A program made the position numbers and the translations under genes. A stretch of 64,000 nt of DNA from an uncultured Flavobacteriales bacterium (GTDB taxonomy: Bacteria > Bacteroidota > Bacteroidia > Flavobacteriales > Crocinitomicaceae): contig CAMLIF010000007.1 of assembly GCA_946479985.1 (NCBI GenBank), positions 1 through 64,000 of the forward strand. Direction: 5' to 3'. This document shows positions 62,493 to 64,000 of the stretch, one piece after another. Below the pieces are notes generated by a model, which saw only the letters and a list, made by a program, of their open reading frames with translations, ran no database searches and was not told where the DNA came from. Position 1 is the first letter of the stretch; each line of letters starts with the position of its first letter.

Positions 62493-64000
62493 TTATTTTC
62501 CAAGAGAATAGAGAACATCTTTGTGAACTATGATCGGATGTTTCACAGTTAGTTCGTCGAGCCATGCTTTTTCCAGGTAGTTTTGGTAATCTGAAGTTGC
62601 AGGGCCTTTTGCATCAGCTAATACTTTTGGACCTGGTTTCAGGATTTGATTCACTTTTACCACGTATACCTTGTCTTCGAAAGTATAGCTCGGGTTTACG
62701 CCCATGCTTAATTGTCTTCCGGCCAGGTAAGGTGTGTTGTCAACTTCAAGTTTCCCGGTTCTTACTTTCAAATTAAGCTCTGAATCTTTGTTAACCTGAG
62801 CCAAAACTGTTTTTGAGGAAATCGTATCGCTCGTTTTTAACATGGCAGTTACCTGATCAGCAACAGCTTGGTTCTTACATTCGTAAACATAACTGTCATA
62901 GCGCTGGCCCCAAACGTATTTGTTATTGTTTTTTGCGAAATATTCTTTTAATCCCAGTGTATCTTTGATTCCTTTGTTCCAAACCTTATCTGTCATTACT
63001 TCAAACAACAGGATTCCGTCATGGTACTCTTTCATTAATGCTTTGAATTCCGGGTGTTTTGTTTCCAATTGACTTTCTTCGTAACCCAAAATTTCAGCTT
63101 TTTGCCATGCAGCATATTGTTTCGCTACGATCGTTTTGCTGTCGGTGCTTTTAACTGCTCTGAAGTTCTTTTCAAGGTATTGACCGAACTGTTTTTGAGT
63201 GAATTTCTGGCTACCCAGCGTAAACATGGTTTTATTCGACTCAATGCCGCTGGCACTCCATTTTCCTTTTGTATAGTTGGAATCAATTGCTGCAACGAAT
63301 ACTTTATATGTTTTCTTGTAGCTGTCTTTGTAACCGTAAGATTTTTTCAATTTTTGGATGAACGAGTTTTGCGTAATATTCGCACGTTCGTCCTTGTTTA
63401 CCTTACTTTGAATTTCTTTCTTCAATTCGTCGTATGTACGCAAAGGAATTAATTGAATGCGTTTTATAATGTGGAATCCGAAATCTGTTTTGATCGGTTG
63501 AGAGATATCACCGTCTGCTTTAAGCGCAAATGCAGCCTCTTCGAATTCAGGGACCATACGTGTTTGAGTACCTGTTCCAAATGGGGGTAATTCACCTCCT
63601 TTACTTGAAGTTTGTCCGTCATCTGAAAAATCGTCTGCTAATTGGCTAAATGATTCGCCAGCCTGCAATTTGGTATAGATCTCATCAATTTTTTTCTGTG
63701 CGCTTTCCAATTCTTCTGCCGGAGCATCTTTTGGAACAGCGATCATAATATGTGCTGTTTTCAATGTTCCTCTTGCCGGACGTTTATCAACCACATAAAT
63801 TAAGTGGTATCCGAAACGTGTGCGAACAGGCATGGAAACTTTTCCAACAGGAGTGTTGTATGCAGCTTCCTCGAACGGGTAAACCATTTGGAACGCTGTG
63901 AAATAACCTAAGTCTCCGCCATTACGCTCAACACTTTTATCTTCTGAACCCGCTTTGGAAGAAGCAACTGTTCTGAAATCTTCACCTCCGTCGATGCGCT
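62493..64000 (-). CDS. SurA/parvulin-type peptidyl-prolyl isomerase (N-terminus outside window)
   Basis: The frame is open to the window edge, so the gene starts outside; the Met at 63887 is internal. Two parvulin (PpiC) domains are visible. One ends in GGDLGYFTAF... FGYHLIYVVDKRPARG near the window edge. The other runs from TAHIMIAVPKDAP to TDFGFHIIKRIQL. A further long helical part follows to the stop at 62493. The order matches periplasmic SurA-like chaperones that fold outer-membrane proteins. The signal peptide and any N-terminal chaperone region are not in view. Confidence 0.9.
   Translation of the reverse strand, partial: RIDGGEDFRTVASSKAGSEDKSVERNGGDLGYFTAFQMVYPFEEAAYNTPVGKVSMPVRTRFGYHLIYVVDKRPARGTLKTAHIMIAVPKDAPAEELESAQKKIDEIYTKLQAGESFSQLADDFSDDGQTSSKGGELPPFGTGTQTRMVPEFEEAAFALKADGDISQPIKTDFGFHIIKRIQLIPLRTYDELKKEIQSKVNKDERANITQNSFIQKLKKSYGYKDSYKKTYKVFVAAIDSNYTKGKWSASGIESNKTMFTLGSQKFTQKQFGQYLEKNFRAVKSTDSKTIVAKQYAAWQKAEILGYEESQLETKHPEFKALMKEYHDGILLFEVMTDKVWNKGIKDTLGLKEYFAKNNNKYVWGQRYDSYVYECKNQAVADQVTAMLKTSDTISSKTVLAQVNKDSELNLKVRTGKLEVDNTPYLAGRQLSMGVNPSYTFEDKVYVVKVNQILKPGPKVLADAKGPATSDYQNYLEKAWLDELTVKHPIIVHKDVLYSLGK

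Overview
The window looks like a piece of chromosome from a Bacteroidota bacterium, most likely a flavobacterium-like marine or freshwater lineage (Crocinitomicaceae/Fluviicola-type is my guess from gene content, not shown directly). Reasons: several proteins carry type IX secretion (T9SS) sorting domains; many signal peptides end just before a Gln; start codons lack clear Shine-Dalgarno sequences; several promoters match the Bacteroidota -7 box TAnnTTTG; and the TonB, ExbD, BamA and DUF5686 proteins are of Bacteroidota type. Base composition is moderately AT-rich and even. I see no tRNA, rRNA, CRISPR, insertion sequence or prophage.

Layout. 1-3752: a very large secreted surface protein on the minus strand, cut by the window start. 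Upstream of it lies a degenerate array with a 21-22 bp period. 4110-7310: minus-strand cluster of a small exported protein, a SulP anion transporter, a beta-carbonic anhydrase and an AlkD-like DNA glycosylase. 7467-9699: YbaB-like nucleoid protein, 5-formyl-THF cyclo-ligase, an unknown exported protein and TspO. 9917-17356: a cytosolic histidine kinase and NtrC-type sigma-54 activator, then a cysteine-rich mini-protein, glutamate dehydrogenase, the three proton-translocating transhydrogenase subunits and a GreA/Rnk-like protein; this reads as an NAD(P)H and nitrogen-balance cluster. 17492-28028: a glycosyltransferase 2, Kbl, a radical SAM protein, a DUF5686 outer-membrane protein, CsaA, MurI, a DODA-type dioxygenase and two Skp/OmpH chaperones.

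28148-34834: two diverged copies of a two-gene surface module (T9SS type B protein followed by a long surface protein), one copy shortened, with an XRE regulator between them. 35112-35428: a strikingly regular 21-bp tandem array. 35526-43938: polytopic GT-C-like membrane protein, BamA, UppS, the atpD-atpC pair and an intact TonB. 44240-50146: an ExbB-ExbD-ExbD-TonB operon with a TPR protein, a PstS-like lipoprotein and a small membrane protein. Its TonB gene is split by a single in-frame TAA codon.

50449-58747: PaaZ followed by six consecutive genes for secreted proteins. Each has a signal peptide and a C-terminal TonB domain; five have a coiled-coil region and linker between them, and one has the bare domain. 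All share a C-x2-C motif, and one shares a 102-bp identical block with the broken TonB gene. This is the most unusual feature of the window. 58978-64000: an AsmA/DUF748-like and LEA14-like pair with basic tails, an esterase, a metal-binding lipoprotein with a C-x3-C site, and a parvulin-type chaperone cut by the window end.
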